In this document: piece after piece, positions 45,988 through 55,364 of the stretch
How positions within the stretch are numbered: the first letter of the stretch is position 1
How the letters are laid out: every line of letters starts with the position of its first letter
Assembly: GCF_900109075.1 (NCBI RefSeq)
Contig: NZ_FNYS01000005.1
Location: 1 to 64,000, forward strand
Reading direction: 5' to 3'
DNA from: Myroides marinus
GTDB taxonomy: Bacteria > Bacteroidota > Bacteroidia > Flavobacteriales > Flavobacteriaceae
DNA length: 64,000 nucleotides
Notes under the pieces: generated by a model
The model's input: the letters and a program-made list of their open reading frames with translations, nothing else
Database searches by the model: none
Told to the model about the DNA's origin: nothing
Program-made: the position numbers and the translations under genes

Positions 45988-46021
45988 CAAAAGTAAGTTT
46001 TTAATTATTGTAAAAAAACAA
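45988..46021 (-). promoter_or_regulatory. Promoter of the GreA-like gene
   Basis: Minus-strand TTG (46019-46021), 23 bases, then TACTTTTG (45988-45995), an exact TAnnTTTG match. Confidence 0.55.
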
Positions 46022-46091
46022 TATTGTGCATCTATTAGCAACTTTTAATCATAAATTATCAATTTTTAGCGATTTTTATAACTTCAAAATC

Positions 46092-47855
46092 TCAAAAATC
46101 AAATTTATACATTGCTCCACCCATCACTTGGATTCCTTGAGTTCTAAAGTTGTCCCACTGATTATACTTCTGATTAAACATATTATTAGCTTTTACAAAT
46201 ACAGTCCAATTCTTAGTTGGTCTATACCCTACTTTCATGTTTAAATCCACATAATCCTTAACATCTACTACAGTCGGATCTTCCCATGTATTATAATCAC
46301 CTATTAGACCTTTAGAGTCAATTACAAATACATCTTTTCTCTTTCCTACATAGAATATATCCATTCCAGCGAACCATTGCTCAGTAAAGTCAAATCTAAA
46401 ATCAGCTCCAGCTTTTACAGATGGTAAGTTCCATGCCTCTTGAGTATTTGTATTGTAGCTATTATACTCTCCATGTAAACCAATTGATACATTCTCTTCG
46501 AAATCAAAACGCAATTCTCCAAATAAATTAAACGTTTTCACATCTCCATAAACTACACCAAAAGAATTTCCGAACATATATGGTATTCTACTAGGATTCA
46601 CAGTATACTCGTTATGCAAGAACATAGCTTTATCTTTCTCTCTCTTGTAAGATCCTTTAACATTATAAGAAATATTATTATCTAATTTTCCTTTTAATCC
46701 TACAAACAAATCATATTTCTTATCCGTTGGAGTAATCAATACATTTGGAGAAATAAATGGGTTTTCTTCTGAGAATTGTTGAAAAGAATTTTGTTCTAAA
46801 CCTCCTTCAATACCCGCATAAGTAATCAATAAACCAGGTACTAAATCATAAGAAGCTTTCACATTAGGATACACATAAAAACGGTTTTGTGTCTTTCCTG
46901 CTACTTCACCATTGTTATAAAATGTACTTACCCCAACTTCTATAGAGTAATTATCATCTCTAAATGTAAGTGTAGGTTTAGCACCAATATTTAAATGGTT
47001 ATACTTATCCTTAAGCCCCGTAAATGCATTTTTGTAAGTTGTACCTACATAGTCAACTACTAAACCTACATTTAACTCTCCGAACTCTAAAGCTGTCTTT
47101 ACATTTGGACGTATTTTAAAACGATTCTCTACAGTTCCAAAATCATCCCAAAAATAATCATATCTAAAATCAAGACCCGTAAAAGGAGAGTTTCTAAACT
47201 CAACCCCACCATTCAAAAATACATTCTTATAGTGTTGTGATTCAGAAACGCCATTAACATCACTTTTATCAAAATCAATATGTTTAGTTGGCAATCCATA
47301 ATAATTACTTAACTGATATCTTCCTCCTGCTTCTACAGTCCAACCAAAATTATCTAATTGTCCACCATAAACAAGTCCTCCTTTTGTATTAGAGAAACTA
47401 TCATCTAAAATCAAATCCTTAATACCTCCTTGAGAAGAAAAATGACTTGCATATCCTGCTAAGAAACTCTTTTGATTTAACTTATGACTTAAGAAAAGCT
47501 CACCGTTAATATTAGTGTAATTACCTGCCGAAAAAAGCGCATAATTATTAAAACTCTTTAGCTTAGATCCTTTCTCCACTTCAGCTGCTTTTCCTTTCTC
47601 AGGAACAAAAGTAGATGCTACAGGAAAAGAACTTATAGTATAAATCACAGGTTTTTTATTTCCTACAGACTCATCATCATTATTTGCTGTTGCTCTAACT
47701 TTAAAAGCATCAGAAATAGTTGCATCATAAGCTCTAACCACATTCACTACTTCAGTTCCCAACTTATTAGGATCCGTATTTTTATCTTGTGCAAATCCCG
47801 CTCCACATACTAGTGTTACAGCAGATATTATCGTATATAAATTTTTATTATTCAT
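46092..47855 (-). CDS. Outer-membrane beta-barrel, TonB-receptor-like, without plug
   Basis: 587 residues. The signal peptide is residues 1-22 (ending CGAGFA). There is no plug domain; after a ~90-residue linker the protein is barrel-like throughout, with alternating aromatic strands (GGRYQLSNYYGL, FDFRYDYFWDDFG, NWTVFVKANNMFNQKYNQW) and a C-terminal VMGGAMYKFDF ending in Phe as required for barrel assembly. The ending resembles TonB-dependent receptors. It follows the TPR gene by 25 bases, and the pair looks like a conserved flavobacterial unit of unknown function. Confidence 0.75.
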   Translation of the reverse strand: MNNKNLYTIISAVTLVCGAGFAQDKNTDPNKLGTEVVNVVRAYDATISDAFKVRATANNDDESVGNKKPVIYTISSFPVASTFVPEKGKAAEVEKGSKLKSFNNYALFSAGNYTNINGELFLSHKLNQKSFLAGYASHFSSQGGIKDLILDDSFSNTKGGLVYGGQLDNFGWTVEAGGRYQLSNYYGLPTKHIDFDKSDVNGVSESQHYKNVFLNGGVEFRNSPFTGLDFRYDYFWDDFGTVENRFKIRPNVKTALEFGELNVGLVVDYVGTTYKNAFTGLKDKYNHLNIGAKPTLTFRDDNYSIEVGVSTFYNNGEVAGKTQNRFYVYPNVKASYDLVPGLLITYAGIEGGLEQNSFQQFSEENPFISPNVLITPTDKKYDLFVGLKGKLDNNISYNVKGSYKREKDKAMFLHNEYTVNPSRIPYMFGNSFGVVYGDVKTFNLFGELRFDFEENVSIGLHGEYNSYNTNTQEAWNLPSVKAGADFRFDFTEQWFAGMDIFYVGKRKDVFVIDSKGLIGDYNTWEDPTVVDVKDYVDLNMKVGYRPTKNWTVFVKANNMFNQKYNQWDNFRTQGIQVMGGAMYKFDF

Positions 47856-47880
47856 TGTAAATAAATTCTTTATTAAAGTA

Positions 47881-50800
47881 CTATTGAGCTATTGAAGAGT
47901 TGCGTTTAGCCTCTTGCCCCTTAATCATCTGAAGTTCTTGTTTTGCCTCACTAACTACATCCGAAAATTCAGTAAAATTAGTGGTTACACTCTCAAGAAT
48001 ATAAGTTGCTTGGTAACTATCTTTTAATTGATAGAAGTTCTTAGCCATAAGAACCAACCCTTTAGCTCCATAATATTTATATCCTGAATACTCCTTCGCT
48101 AACTTCTGTACAGTCTCGTTAGAAGCTTCATATTTACCATCTTTATTCTTAAAGTAAGCATCGTAATACAATGCTTCTGCAGCTAACTCTCCTTTAGCTA
48201 CTTTTAATACTTCTTGGTACGCTTTTTTAGCCTTAGCTTCTTCATTAGTAGCCATAGCTGTTCTAGCGATAACTATCTGAGCATCCGCTTTTACTTTATT
48301 ATCCGTCTTAGACATTTTTAATACAGCTTCTGCATAGCGAAGAGCATCTGCATAACTATTTTGTTCATAAGATAGTTTCATCAAATTAGATTTAGCAAAT
48401 ACCACATTTTGTTCTTGTGCAGCTTCAGTATCTAATCGTTTTAATGTAGCAATTGCTTTTGCTGTATTCTTATTCTTTAAATAAAGCTCTGCTAATCTCG
48501 CTAAAGCAATTTCAGAAAACTCATTTTTATCTTTAGCTGTTACAGCCTCATAGTGAGCTGTTGCCTTTTCTAAGTTATTTTCTGCAAAGTACATCTGCCC
48601 TAAATAGAAATGAGCTTGCAAAGCCTTCTGTCCAGTTGGGAAGCTCTTCAGGTACTTTTCGTATCCTTCGATAGCACTCTTTGCGTTGTTTTGAATATAC
48701 TGTTTCTCTGCTGACTCATAAGTATCTTTATCAAGTTCAGCATCTGTAACCTGAATAAAAGAAAGACCTTTTACCCAAGTTGCATACTCATCTACTCTAC
48801 CGTTATCCACATAAATTAAACGAGCATTTTGTACAGCCTCTACAGCCTCAGGAGATTCTGGAGATTCTTTTACCACTTGTTTAAATTTCGCTAATGCTTC
48901 ATTTGGTTTATTTGCATTATATTGAATTAAACCTTGACGTAAAATAGCTCTTGCCTTATAACTAGAAGTAGGGTACTCACTAAGCAGTTTATCAAAAGCA
49001 GCCAAAGCCTTAGCATTTTGATTCATCACATCATACGTCACCCCTAATTCATACTGAGCATCATCAGCTAAATTCGATTTAGGGAAATCTTTCACAAATG
49101 CAGTCAAGTCTTCCACCTTACGCGGGTTTCTATCTACGAATCCATAGCTTATCGCTTTTTGGAAACGCGCATACTCCATATCAGCTTTATTAGCTTCTAT
49201 AACTTTATTATAAGCCTCCATCGCTGGCCAATATTTACCAGTAACGAAATTACAATCACCTAGTCGCAAATAAGCATCTAATCGTCTTGATTCATCTTTA
49301 GGATTAGCATCTGTATATTTCTTAAAATATTCTCCTGCTTTAGCATATTCTTTTAGTTTAAAGTAAGAATAAGCTAAGTTATAGTTTAGATTTTCTTTCT
49401 CAGACAATCCTTTAGAAGCAGAATTTTGCTCGAAAGCATTAAACTGAGCAATAGACTCTTTAAAGTTATTTAAATAGAATAAAGTTTCCCCTTTCCAATA
49501 TTGAGCTTTTGCAGTATATTTTAAATTTTGCTGCTCTGCTAATGATTTATCGAATAAACCTAAAGCACCTTTAAAATCGCCTTCATTAAACAACTCTTGT
49601 CCTCTTAAGAAAGTTACTTGTTGATACACCTCCTTATTTCCTACTGAGCGGTTTTTCTCTAATAAAGCTAATGCTTCCTTGTAGTTTCTAGAAGACACAT
49701 AAGAATCAATTAACAATCCTTCTATCTCTGTGCGATATGCAGAATTAGGATATTTACTTAAATATGCGTTTAACACACTAGGAGTACTTTCATAAGCATT
49801 ACCTATATCGTAACTAAGCTTAGCATAATTCAAGAAGGCATCCTCTTGAATACCTGCATCAAAACGCATTTCTGAAGCATTCTTAAATGCATTTAGAGCC
49901 TGTGTCTTTTTATGTGTTTGAAGATAACTTTCTCCTAAATGGTAATAAGCATTTTGAGCAATACCATTATCTCCACTGATAATTTTATTAAACTGTTCTA
50001 TTGCTTTATTATAGTCCTTAGACTTGTAGTATGCATATCCTAATTGATAAAAGTCTGTATTACTCCATTTACCATTCTTACCTTGATAAGCTAATAAATA
50101 CGGAAGCGCTTTATCATATTGTTTTAAGTTAAAATAACTCTCACCTACTATTTTTGACAATTCAGATTTCTCTTGCTCAGTAGCTTTACTCATTTGAGCA
50201 GTACCTTGATCGATTGCTTTTTGGAAGTTACCAGTTTTAAAGCTCATATCAGCTTGATAGTATCCCATCTTTTCTTGATAAGTAGATTTAGTTTCTACCT
50301 TATCAAAAAGTTTCTTAGCCTCGTCAAATTTATCAGAATCATAAGCTATATAACCTAAATAGTAAGTAGCCTGTTCCCCCCATTCACCAGAAGTATTAAC
50401 CTTCTTAAGGTATCGCTCTGCCTCTTTTTTATTTTTAGTGTAGAAATAACTATATCCCTTCTCAAAATAAAAGCGATCTAATCTTTTCTCACTTGAGATA
50501 GCATTCTCTTTTACTTTTACAGCATATTTTAAAGCTTTAGAGAAATCTCCTTTGCTAAAATAGTAATCTGTAACCTCTACATAAGCTTGATTTTGCTTAG
50601 AACTAGTAGGGTATTTCTTCACGAACTCATCTATCTTATCCTCTGCACCATCTTGATTAAGACGAATTGCACAATGTGCAATATAGTAAGCACAGTCAGC
50701 CTCTACTTCAGTATTTTCACCCACATGAGCCTGCTTTACCTTAGAGAATAACAACTGAGCTGCTAGATATTGTTCTTCATTATACAATGCTACAGCATGA

Positions 50801-50904
50801 TTATAATCAGCTAATCGATCTACATAAGCAGCTGATTGTTGAGCACTTGCAGTTATACTCCCTAGTGCAAGAGTTAATAAAGTTAATCTATTATTTTTGT
50901 GCAT
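47881..50904 (-). CDS. Large periplasmic TPR protein
   Basis: 1007 residues. Residues 1-21 are a signal peptide ending ITASAQ. The rest is made almost entirely of tetratricopeptide repeats (for example YNEEQYLAAQLLFSKV, YYKSKDYNKAIEQFNKII, YPTSSYKARAILRQGLIQYN), about 25 in all. Such arrays are protein-binding scaffolds; the YbgF/BamD-like character of several repeats suggests work at the envelope. It is immediately upstream of the barrel gene at 46092-47855, so the two probably act together. A TATATTTG box lies 24 bases upstream of the start. Confidence 0.85.
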   Translation of the reverse strand: MHKNNRLTLLTLALGSITASAQQSAAYVDRLADYNHAVALYNEEQYLAAQLLFSKVKQAHVGENTEVEADCAYYIAHCAIRLNQDGAEDKIDEFVKKYPTSSKQNQAYVEVTDYYFSKGDFSKALKYAVKVKENAISSEKRLDRFYFEKGYSYFYTKNKKEAERYLKKVNTSGEWGEQATYYLGYIAYDSDKFDEAKKLFDKVETKSTYQEKMGYYQADMSFKTGNFQKAIDQGTAQMSKATEQEKSELSKIVGESYFNLKQYDKALPYLLAYQGKNGKWSNTDFYQLGYAYYKSKDYNKAIEQFNKIISGDNGIAQNAYYHLGESYLQTHKKTQALNAFKNASEMRFDAGIQEDAFLNYAKLSYDIGNAYESTPSVLNAYLSKYPNSAYRTEIEGLLIDSYVSSRNYKEALALLEKNRSVGNKEVYQQVTFLRGQELFNEGDFKGALGLFDKSLAEQQNLKYTAKAQYWKGETLFYLNNFKESIAQFNAFEQNSASKGLSEKENLNYNLAYSYFKLKEYAKAGEYFKKYTDANPKDESRRLDAYLRLGDCNFVTGKYWPAMEAYNKVIEANKADMEYARFQKAISYGFVDRNPRKVEDLTAFVKDFPKSNLADDAQYELGVTYDVMNQNAKALAAFDKLLSEYPTSSYKARAILRQGLIQYNANKPNEALAKFKQVVKESPESPEAVEAVQNARLIYVDNGRVDEYATWVKGLSFIQVTDAELDKDTYESAEKQYIQNNAKSAIEGYEKYLKSFPTGQKALQAHFYLGQMYFAENNLEKATAHYEAVTAKDKNEFSEIALARLAELYLKNKNTAKAIATLKRLDTEAAQEQNVVFAKSNLMKLSYEQNSYADALRYAEAVLKMSKTDNKVKADAQIVIARTAMATNEEAKAKKAYQEVLKVAKGELAAEALYYDAYFKNKDGKYEASNETVQKLAKEYSGYKYYGAKGLVLMAKNFYQLKDSYQATYILESVTTNFTEFSDVVSEAKQELQMIKGQEAKRNSSIAQ

Positions 50905-50927
50905 TTCAATTCAGATTTATATAACGT

Positions 50928-50935
50928 CAAATATA
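50928..50935 (-). promoter_or_regulatory. -7 box of the TPR/barrel operon
   Basis: Minus-strand TATATTTG, exact TAnnTTTG match, 24 bases before the ATG at 50904. No TTG at the usual spacing. Confidence 0.5.
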
Positions 50936-51128
50936 TCATTTTATACTCTTTTAAACTTATTTTTTAGCAATATATTGCCCTAAAAATTATCAAAATCACA
51001 GATAAAATAAAAATAAAGACTACGCAACTCAAAAACACAAACCCAGACAGCCCTATTTTATCTGCTAAAACCATATAACCATTCTCCCTACTACTTAAAA
51101 GACCATTATAACTTAATAACAATAAAAA

Positions 51129-51152
51129 ATCCACACCTAGATAGATGTGGAT
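51129..51152 (-). terminator. Terminator of lrgAB
   Basis: ATCCACA at 51129-51135 pairs with TGTGGAT at 51146-51152; TTTTTTATT follows on the minus strand. It lies 20 bases after the lrgB stop. Confidence 0.8.
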
Positions 51153-51171
51153 CCCTTATATACTTTTTATT

Positions 51172-51870
51172 TTATAACAGTGGAGTGAGTACTCCTAAAA
51201 CTATCGGTGCTAATACAGCAGTAAATATCCCATTAAAGATCATACCCACACTAGCGAATGCACCGTATTTATTGCTTACTTCCATAGCTTTCATCGTACC
51301 CATTGCATGCGAAGAAGTCCCCATTGCTATACCTTGAGACATAGGATTACTGATTCTGGTCAAATTCATTACTTTAAACCCTATCATACTACCAAATATC
51401 CCTGCTATCATAACAGCAGCAGCTGTTACCGAAGGGATACCTCCTACTGACTTAGATATCTCTAATGCTATTGGTGTACTAACTGATTTTGGTGCTAATG
51501 AAAGTATAATTTCCTGATCCGCACCAGTAAGTTTAGCTAGTAAGACCACAGATACAACACCTATCACACAGCCAACGAATTGGCTTATCAAAATCGGCAC
51601 TAATTGCTTGCTAATCTTTTCCCACTGTACGTACAATGGAACAGCTAAAGCTACAATAGATGGCTTCAGAAAAAAATCTATATACTTACCTGCTTGTTCA
51701 TAATTCTCATAAGGAATCTCTAGGAATGATAGGTATGCCATAAGCACTACCATAGACAAAATTATAGGATTAAATATTATCCATTTTTTCTTTGCTGTTA
51801 ATGTTATACCCAAGGCATATAGTGCTAAAGTTAAAAACAACAAAAATGTGGGATTGGCTAAATAACTCAT
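51172..51870 (-). CDS. lrgB: LrgB/CidB-family membrane protein
   Basis: 232 residues with about seven membrane helices. Conserved segments of the family are PKSVSTPIALEIS near 126-138, GGIPSVTAAAVMIAG and GTSSHAMGTMKAMEV near 185-199. LrgB and its partner LrgA are linked to murein hydrolase control, and in plants and some bacteria to glycolate/pyruvate transport. The start overlaps the stop of the lrgA-like gene by four bases, so the two are translated together. Confidence 0.9.
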   Translation of the reverse strand: MSYLANPTFLLFLTLALYALGITLTAKKKWIIFNPIILSMVVLMAYLSFLEIPYENYEQAGKYIDFFLKPSIVALAVPLYVQWEKISKQLVPILISQFVGCVIGVVSVVLLAKLTGADQEIILSLAPKSVSTPIALEISKSVGGIPSVTAAAVMIAGIFGSMIGFKVMNLTRISNPMSQGIAMGTSSHAMGTMKAMEVSNKYGAFASVGMIFNGIFTAVLAPIVLGVLTPLL

Positions 51871-52211
51871 TTTTTCTTTCTTAATAATTGGTGAGTAAAT
51901 CCAGTAACAAAAATAACAATAACAGTACTGGCTAAAGTGGCCACGACGATAGGCACAATAGATCTACTAAGAATATCAAAATAATTTAGCATTGCAACAC
52001 AAGGTGGCACAAAGAAAATCCCCATGTTTTTAATTAAGAAATCACTAATTCCTCCTATCGATTCAACCTTTACCCACCTTATTTTAAGAAACACCCATAA
52101 TGCTATTAAACCTATAATACTAGATGGTAATTTTAAACCTGTTAGATAAACTACTAACTCTCCCAAGGCAAGACACCCAACAATGACTGCCACCTGCTTA
52201 ATTAAATTCAT
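51867..52211 (-). CDS. lrgA: LrgA/CidA-family membrane protein
   Basis: 114 residues from the ATG at 52209-52211; a TTG three codons upstream is less likely. Four membrane helices with the family pattern LPSSIIGLIALWVFL near 29-43 and FFVPPCVAMLNYFDIL near 72-87 (the FxPxxVGxM-type motif). CidA/LrgA proteins are small holin-like membrane proteins. It is followed immediately by lrgB with ATGA-type overlap. A promoter lies just upstream. Confidence 0.88.
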   Translation of the reverse strand: MNLIKQVAVIVGCLALGELVVYLTGLKLPSSIIGLIALWVFLKIRWVKVESIGGISDFLIKNMGIFFVPPCVAMLNYFDILSRSIVPIVVATLASTVIVIFVTGFTHQLLRKKK

Positions 52212-52230
52212 TTTATACAAATATTTACCA

Positions 52231-52258
52231 CAAAATTACAAATTACATTCTCCACCAA
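52231..52258 (-). promoter_or_regulatory. lrgAB promoter
   Basis: Minus-strand TTG (52256-52258), 17 bases, then TAATTTTG (52231-52238). The ATG is 20 bases downstream. Confidence 0.6.
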
Positions 52259-52439
52259 GCCACATTTACAGATAAAAATAAAGAATTTAACAAAACATTG
52301 AAACACCAAAAAGCCAATATAGACAAGTCTTGACAGCAACTTTCTTGACATTAATTCACCATAAAGGAACTCTTTTAAACAACAATAAGTCATCTAAATA
52401 ACTATACAATCACTTATTCATTTGGTAACTTTTAGTTAA

Positions 52440-52564
52440 TGTACATTAGAAGATTATGAAGCATCTTTGTCATGTAAAAAAAAAGAACATTATGTAGTAA
52501 GATATAATTCATTAATTGGTTAGTTAGAACAAAAGGAGAAGCCTAATACTAGGTTTCTCCTTTT
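52440..52564 (+). ncRNA. Candidate small RNA ending in an orphan terminator
   Basis: A strong intrinsic terminator (AAAAGGAGAAGCCTA at 52531-52545 with 52550-52564, one G-T pair, four-base loop, T-run) lies between two divergent genes and so ends no known gene. The 5' limit is a guess. Upstream is a CATCTTTG near-match to TAnnTTTG at 52461-52468 and a 13-codon frame at 52456-52497 starting MKHLCHVKKK. The same stem read on the minus strand is followed by TTTTGTTC, so it could work in either direction. Confidence 0.35.
52531..52564. terminator. Orphan intrinsic terminator
   Basis: Stem of 15 bp with one wobble and a four-base loop, flanked by A-tract and T-tract, located >150 bases from the start of either neighbouring gene. 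Confidence 0.8.
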
Positions 52565-52715
52565 GCTTTACTCCTATTTGATTTTCTATTCTCAAATACT
52601 TTCCTAAAAACACTACAAATTGAACCAAATATTCAACCATTAAGTGATATTTTCTAGTCATTTTTCTTTTATTATTGTTTATCTTAGTACTTTTACGACA
52701 AAATTCACGATTATT

Positions 52716-53408
52716 ATGTCAAAGACAGTTCTATCACTACAAGGAGTTGATATTTTCCAAAACAAACACAAAGTACTATCTAATATAAATCTAGAAGTAC
52801 AGAAAGGAGAATTCCTATATATAATCGGTAAAACAGGAACAGGAAAAAGTAGTTTTATGAAAACACTTTATGCTGACCTTCCTCTTGAAGTTGGTGAAGG
52901 ATCTATAGTAGATTACGATCTTAAAACATTAAAAGAAAGAGACATTCCATACTTAAGAAGATCTTTAGGTATCGTTTTCCAAGACTTTAAACTACTTCCA
53001 GACAGAACAATCTATGGTAACTTACACTTTGCTTTAAAAGCTACTGGTTGGAAAGAAAAAGAAGAAATGGACAGAAAGATTCACGAAGTACTAGACAACG
53101 TGAATATGTTAGCCCATATAGAAAAAATGCCTCACCAATTATCTGGTGGAGAACAACAACGAGTTGCTATAGCTAGAGCATTATTAAATGATCCAGACCT
53201 TATATTAGCGGACGAACCTACAGGTAACTTAGACCCACAGACGAGTGCTGAAGTAATGGAACTACTGCTAAATATCAATAAGAACGGAAGAACGATTATA
53301 ATGGTAACACATGATTATGCATTACTATTAAAATTCCCAGCCAAAACTTTAAAATGTGATGATGGTACACTATTCGAAGTAGTACACAGAACCGCACAAC
53401 ATCAATAA
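52716..53408 (+). CDS. ftsE: Cell-division ATP-binding protein FtsE
   Basis: 230 residues from the ATG at 52716; the frame runs back to a GTG at 52644 but that part is not protein-like. ABC ATPase with Walker A GKTGTGKSS at 38-46, signature LSGGEQQRVAIARA, Walker B LILADEPTGNLDP and the H-loop MVTHDY. The FtsE-type features (QDFKLLPDRTIYGN after the Q-loop) set it apart from other ABC proteins. With FtsX it activates cell-wall hydrolases at the division site. No ftsX is adjacent, which is common in Bacteroidota. Confidence 0.9.
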   Translation: MSKTVLSLQGVDIFQNKHKVLSNINLEVQKGEFLYIIGKTGTGKSSFMKTLYADLPLEVGEGSIVDYDLKTLKERDIPYLRRSLGIVFQDFKLLPDRTIYGNLHFALKATGWKEKEEMDRKIHEVLDNVNMLAHIEKMPHQLSGGEQQRVAIARALLNDPDLILADEPTGNLDPQTSAEVMELLLNINKNGRTIIMVTHDYALLLKFPAKTLKCDDGTLFEVVHRTAQHQ

Positions 53409-53413
53409 AATAC

Positions 53414-53439
53414 AAAAGCTATCCAAGAGGATAGCTTTT
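53414..53439 (+). terminator. Terminator of ftsE
   Basis: AAAAGCTATCC at 53414-53424 pairs exactly with 53429-53439, followed by a T-run. Confidence 0.9.
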
Positions 53440-53462
53440 TTTATATCTGATTGTGATTCCTC

Positions 53463-53975
53463 TTACTTCATTAAAATAAGGTCGCTATATGATACTGCTA
53501 CTAAATCCTCCTCTTTAAGCTTTAACAACTCAAAGAACTCATCGCATTGCTTTTTTAAATCAACCCCTTGCTCTACTCCTATATTACAAGCTTCAACCTC
53601 CACAAAAGTACCAAGTCCTTCAACGGTATCTAAATGAACACTAACATTCTTATATTTAAGCACTTTTCGCACTTTAGAAACTCTTACCTTAATACCAAAT
53701 TGAAGCTCTAATATAGCTCCTAAAGCAGCATCTTTCTCATGTTTATAGTAGATAACATCAGATCCCTTTGCATCTATCCCGTCAGTTCTATTATAATAAA
53801 TTAGAGAGCTAAAATCATCGTACTCTCTTAATTTCACGCGTCCAATAGGTACATTATAATACGTATCTACTTGTCTAAAAACACCTTCTAATATAGGATT
53901 CAAAACACTCAAACGTTCTTCAAGTACGCCTAAATCTTTTGCATAAGCTTTAAACTCCACATTCTTTAATTCCAT
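53463..53975 (-). CDS. CYTH-domain protein (class IV adenylate cyclase/CyaB-like)
   Basis: 170 residues. The start MELKNVEFKAYAKD has the NVE-x-K form of the CYTH EXEXK signature seen in CyaB-type members, followed by QVDTYYNVP, GRVKLREYDD, and the C-terminal half HLDTVEGLGTFVEVEA. CYTH proteins bind triphosphates and metal in a beta tunnel; members act as adenylate cyclases, thiamine triphosphatases or inorganic triphosphatases. Which applies here is unknown. Single gene, converging on ftsE. Confidence 0.85.
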   Translation of the reverse strand: MELKNVEFKAYAKDLGVLEERLSVLNPILEGVFRQVDTYYNVPIGRVKLREYDDFSSLIYYNRTDGIDAKGSDVIYYKHEKDAALGAILELQFGIKVRVSKVRKVLKYKNVSVHLDTVEGLGTFVEVEACNIGVEQGVDLKKQCDEFFELLKLKEEDLVAVSYSDLILMK

Positions 53976-54041
53976 AATTATCTTTACAGTTTATCTCCAA
54001 AAATAACCAGAAAAAACAACTATAAACTATTGGAAAATAAA

Positions 54042-54066
54042 AAAGCCCTACACACTGTAGGGCTTT
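54042..54066 (-). terminator. Terminator of the thrS-infC-rpmI-rplT operon
   Basis: AAAGCCCTACA at 54042-54052 pairs exactly with 54056-54066 around three bases; TTTTATTTT follows on the minus strand. Confidence 0.9.
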
Positions 54067-54107
54067 AAATATATTAAGTAAGATAAATCAGATTTGACAA
54101 ACGTTTA

Positions 54108-54452
54108 TTATTTTACTTTATTAACGATAGCTGCGAAAGCTTCAGGGTGATTCATAGCTAAATCTGCAAGAACTTTACGGTTCAATTCGATATTGTTAGC
54201 TTTTAATTTACCCATGAATTGAGAATAGCTCATTCCGTGTAATCTTGCACCAGCGTTGATACGCATAATCCATAAAGCACGGAAGTTTCTTTTCTTTTGT
54301 TTTCTATCACGGTAAGCATATACCATTGCTTTCTCTACCGCGTTTTTAGCTACTGTCCAAACGTTTTTACGTCTTCCAAAGAATCCTTTGGCTTGCTTCA
54401 AAATTCTTTTTCTTCTTGCTCTTGAAGCTACTGAGTTTACTGATCTTGCCAT
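54108..54452 (-). CDS. rplT: Ribosomal protein bL20
   Basis: 114 residues, as expected. Basic helical N-terminus ([26 protein letters not shown]) then [33 protein letters not shown] are diagnostic. It binds 23S rRNA early in 50S assembly. In E. coli it also represses its own operon; whether the 104-base spacer between rpmI and rplT has such a site cannot be judged by eye. Last gene of the operon, followed by a terminator. Confidence 0.98.
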   Translation of the reverse strand: MARSVNSVASRARRKRILKQAKGFFGRRKNVWTVAKNAVEKAMVYAYRDRKQKKRNFRALWIMRINAGARLHGMSYSQFMGKLKANNIELNRKVLADLAMNHPEAFAAIVNKVK

Positions 54453-54556
54453 TTCTTAAAAATGTGTTTTTGTAGTGGGCGGTTATATCTCAAACACTTC
54501 CAAAATTTAATTTGCACCACTCCAGGGTTATTAAATGATTTTAACCGAAATTAAGA

Positions 54557-54754
54557 TTAGATTAATCTTAATTGATCTTTGATACTGTTAGTATCTGCTT
54601 TAGACACTAATCCAGAGTGTGTTAAAGCTAATTTACGCTTTTTAGATTTTTTAGTCAAAATGTGACTTTTGAAAGCGTGTTTTCTTTTGATTTTTCCAGA
54701 ACCAGTCAACTTGAAACGTTTCTTAGCACTAGATTTAGTTTTCATTTTAGGCAT
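54557..54754 (-). CDS. rpmI: Ribosomal protein bL35
   Basis: 65 residues, the standard length. [25 protein letters not shown] and the Lys-rich middle are typical. It lies 46 bases after infC and before rplT, the classic order infC-rpmI-rplT. Confidence 0.98.
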   Translation of the reverse strand: MPKMKTKSSAKKRFKLTGSGKIKRKHAFKSHILTKKSKKRKLALTHSGLVSKADTNSIKDQLRLI

Positions 54755-54800
54755 TATTTCCTAGGTATTAATGATTATCTTACTTAACTATCTTAATATA

Positions 54801-55364
54801 CTATTTTTTCTTTTTAGGAGCAATAAACATAGTCATACGTTTACCTTCCAAAACTGGCATAGTTTCTACTTTACCAAATTCTTCAAGATCTTGTGCTAAT
54901 CTCAATAATAAGATTTGTCCTTGATCTTTATAAATAATCGAACGCCCTTTAAAGAAAACGAAAGCTTTTAGCTTTGATCCCTCTTTTAAGAACTTCATTG
55001 CATTTTTCTTTTTGAACTCATAATCGTGCTCATCAGTTTGAGGACCGAAACGAATCTCTTTTACAGTGATTTGAGTCGACTTCGCTTTAAGCATCTTCTC
55101 ACGCTTCTTTTGTTCGTAAAGAAATTTATTATAATCCGTAATTTTACAAACAGGAGGTTCTGCGTTTGGTGAAATCTCTACCAAATCTAACTCTAACTCT
55201 TCAGCTAAACGCATAGCGTCAGCTAATTTAAATACACCTGCTTCGACGTTGTCTCCTACAAGACGAACTTCAGGAACGCGGATGGCATTATTAATTCTAT
55301 GCGCATCTTTCTTTTCTTCGCGAGGATTTCTTCCTCTGTTTTGTCTTATTGCTATGGCTATAAT
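54801..55364 (-). CDS. infC: Translation initiation factor IF-3, non-canonical start codon
   Basis: The first ATG in frame is at 55214, but it would delete the N-terminal domain. Reading further upstream gives a clear IF-3 N-domain ([17 protein letters not shown], then GVFKLADAM), with no ATG, GTG or TTG before the in-frame TGA at 55380-55382. Candidate starts are ATT at 55362-55364 (after an A-rich run) or ATA at 55353-55355 (giving MAIRQNRG). This gives 184-187 residues, normal for IF-3. E. coli infC uses AUU, which lets IF-3 repress its own translation; the same logic probably applies here. Located 36 bases after thrS. Confidence 0.88.
   Translation of the reverse strand: MIAIAIRQNRGRNPREEKKDAHRINNAIRVPEVRLVGDNVEAGVFKLADAMRLAEELELDLVEISPNAEPPVCKITDYNKFLYEQKKREKMLKAKSTQITVKEIRFGPQTDEHDYEFKKKNAMKFLKEGSKLKAFVFFKGRSIIYKDQGQILLLRLAQDLEEFGKVETMPVLEGKRMTMFIAPKKKK

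Larger units (their letters stand above)
52212..52715. other. Divergent intergenic region between lrgA and ftsE
   Basis: About 500 bases between divergent genes. It contains the lrgA promoter, a possible small transcript ending in a strong terminator at 52531-52564, and a short frame. The last ~150 bases before ftsE are AT-rich; TACTTTTA about 25 bases before the ftsE ATG may be a weak -7 box. Confidence 0.5.

Noticed and set aside
52208..52393. 61-codon minus-strand frame upstream of lrgA
   Set aside because: It overlaps the lrgA promoter and start, and its composition is not protein-like.
54801..55214. IF-3 starting at the first ATG (137 aa)
   Set aside because: This removes most of the conserved N-terminal domain, which is encoded directly upstream in frame.
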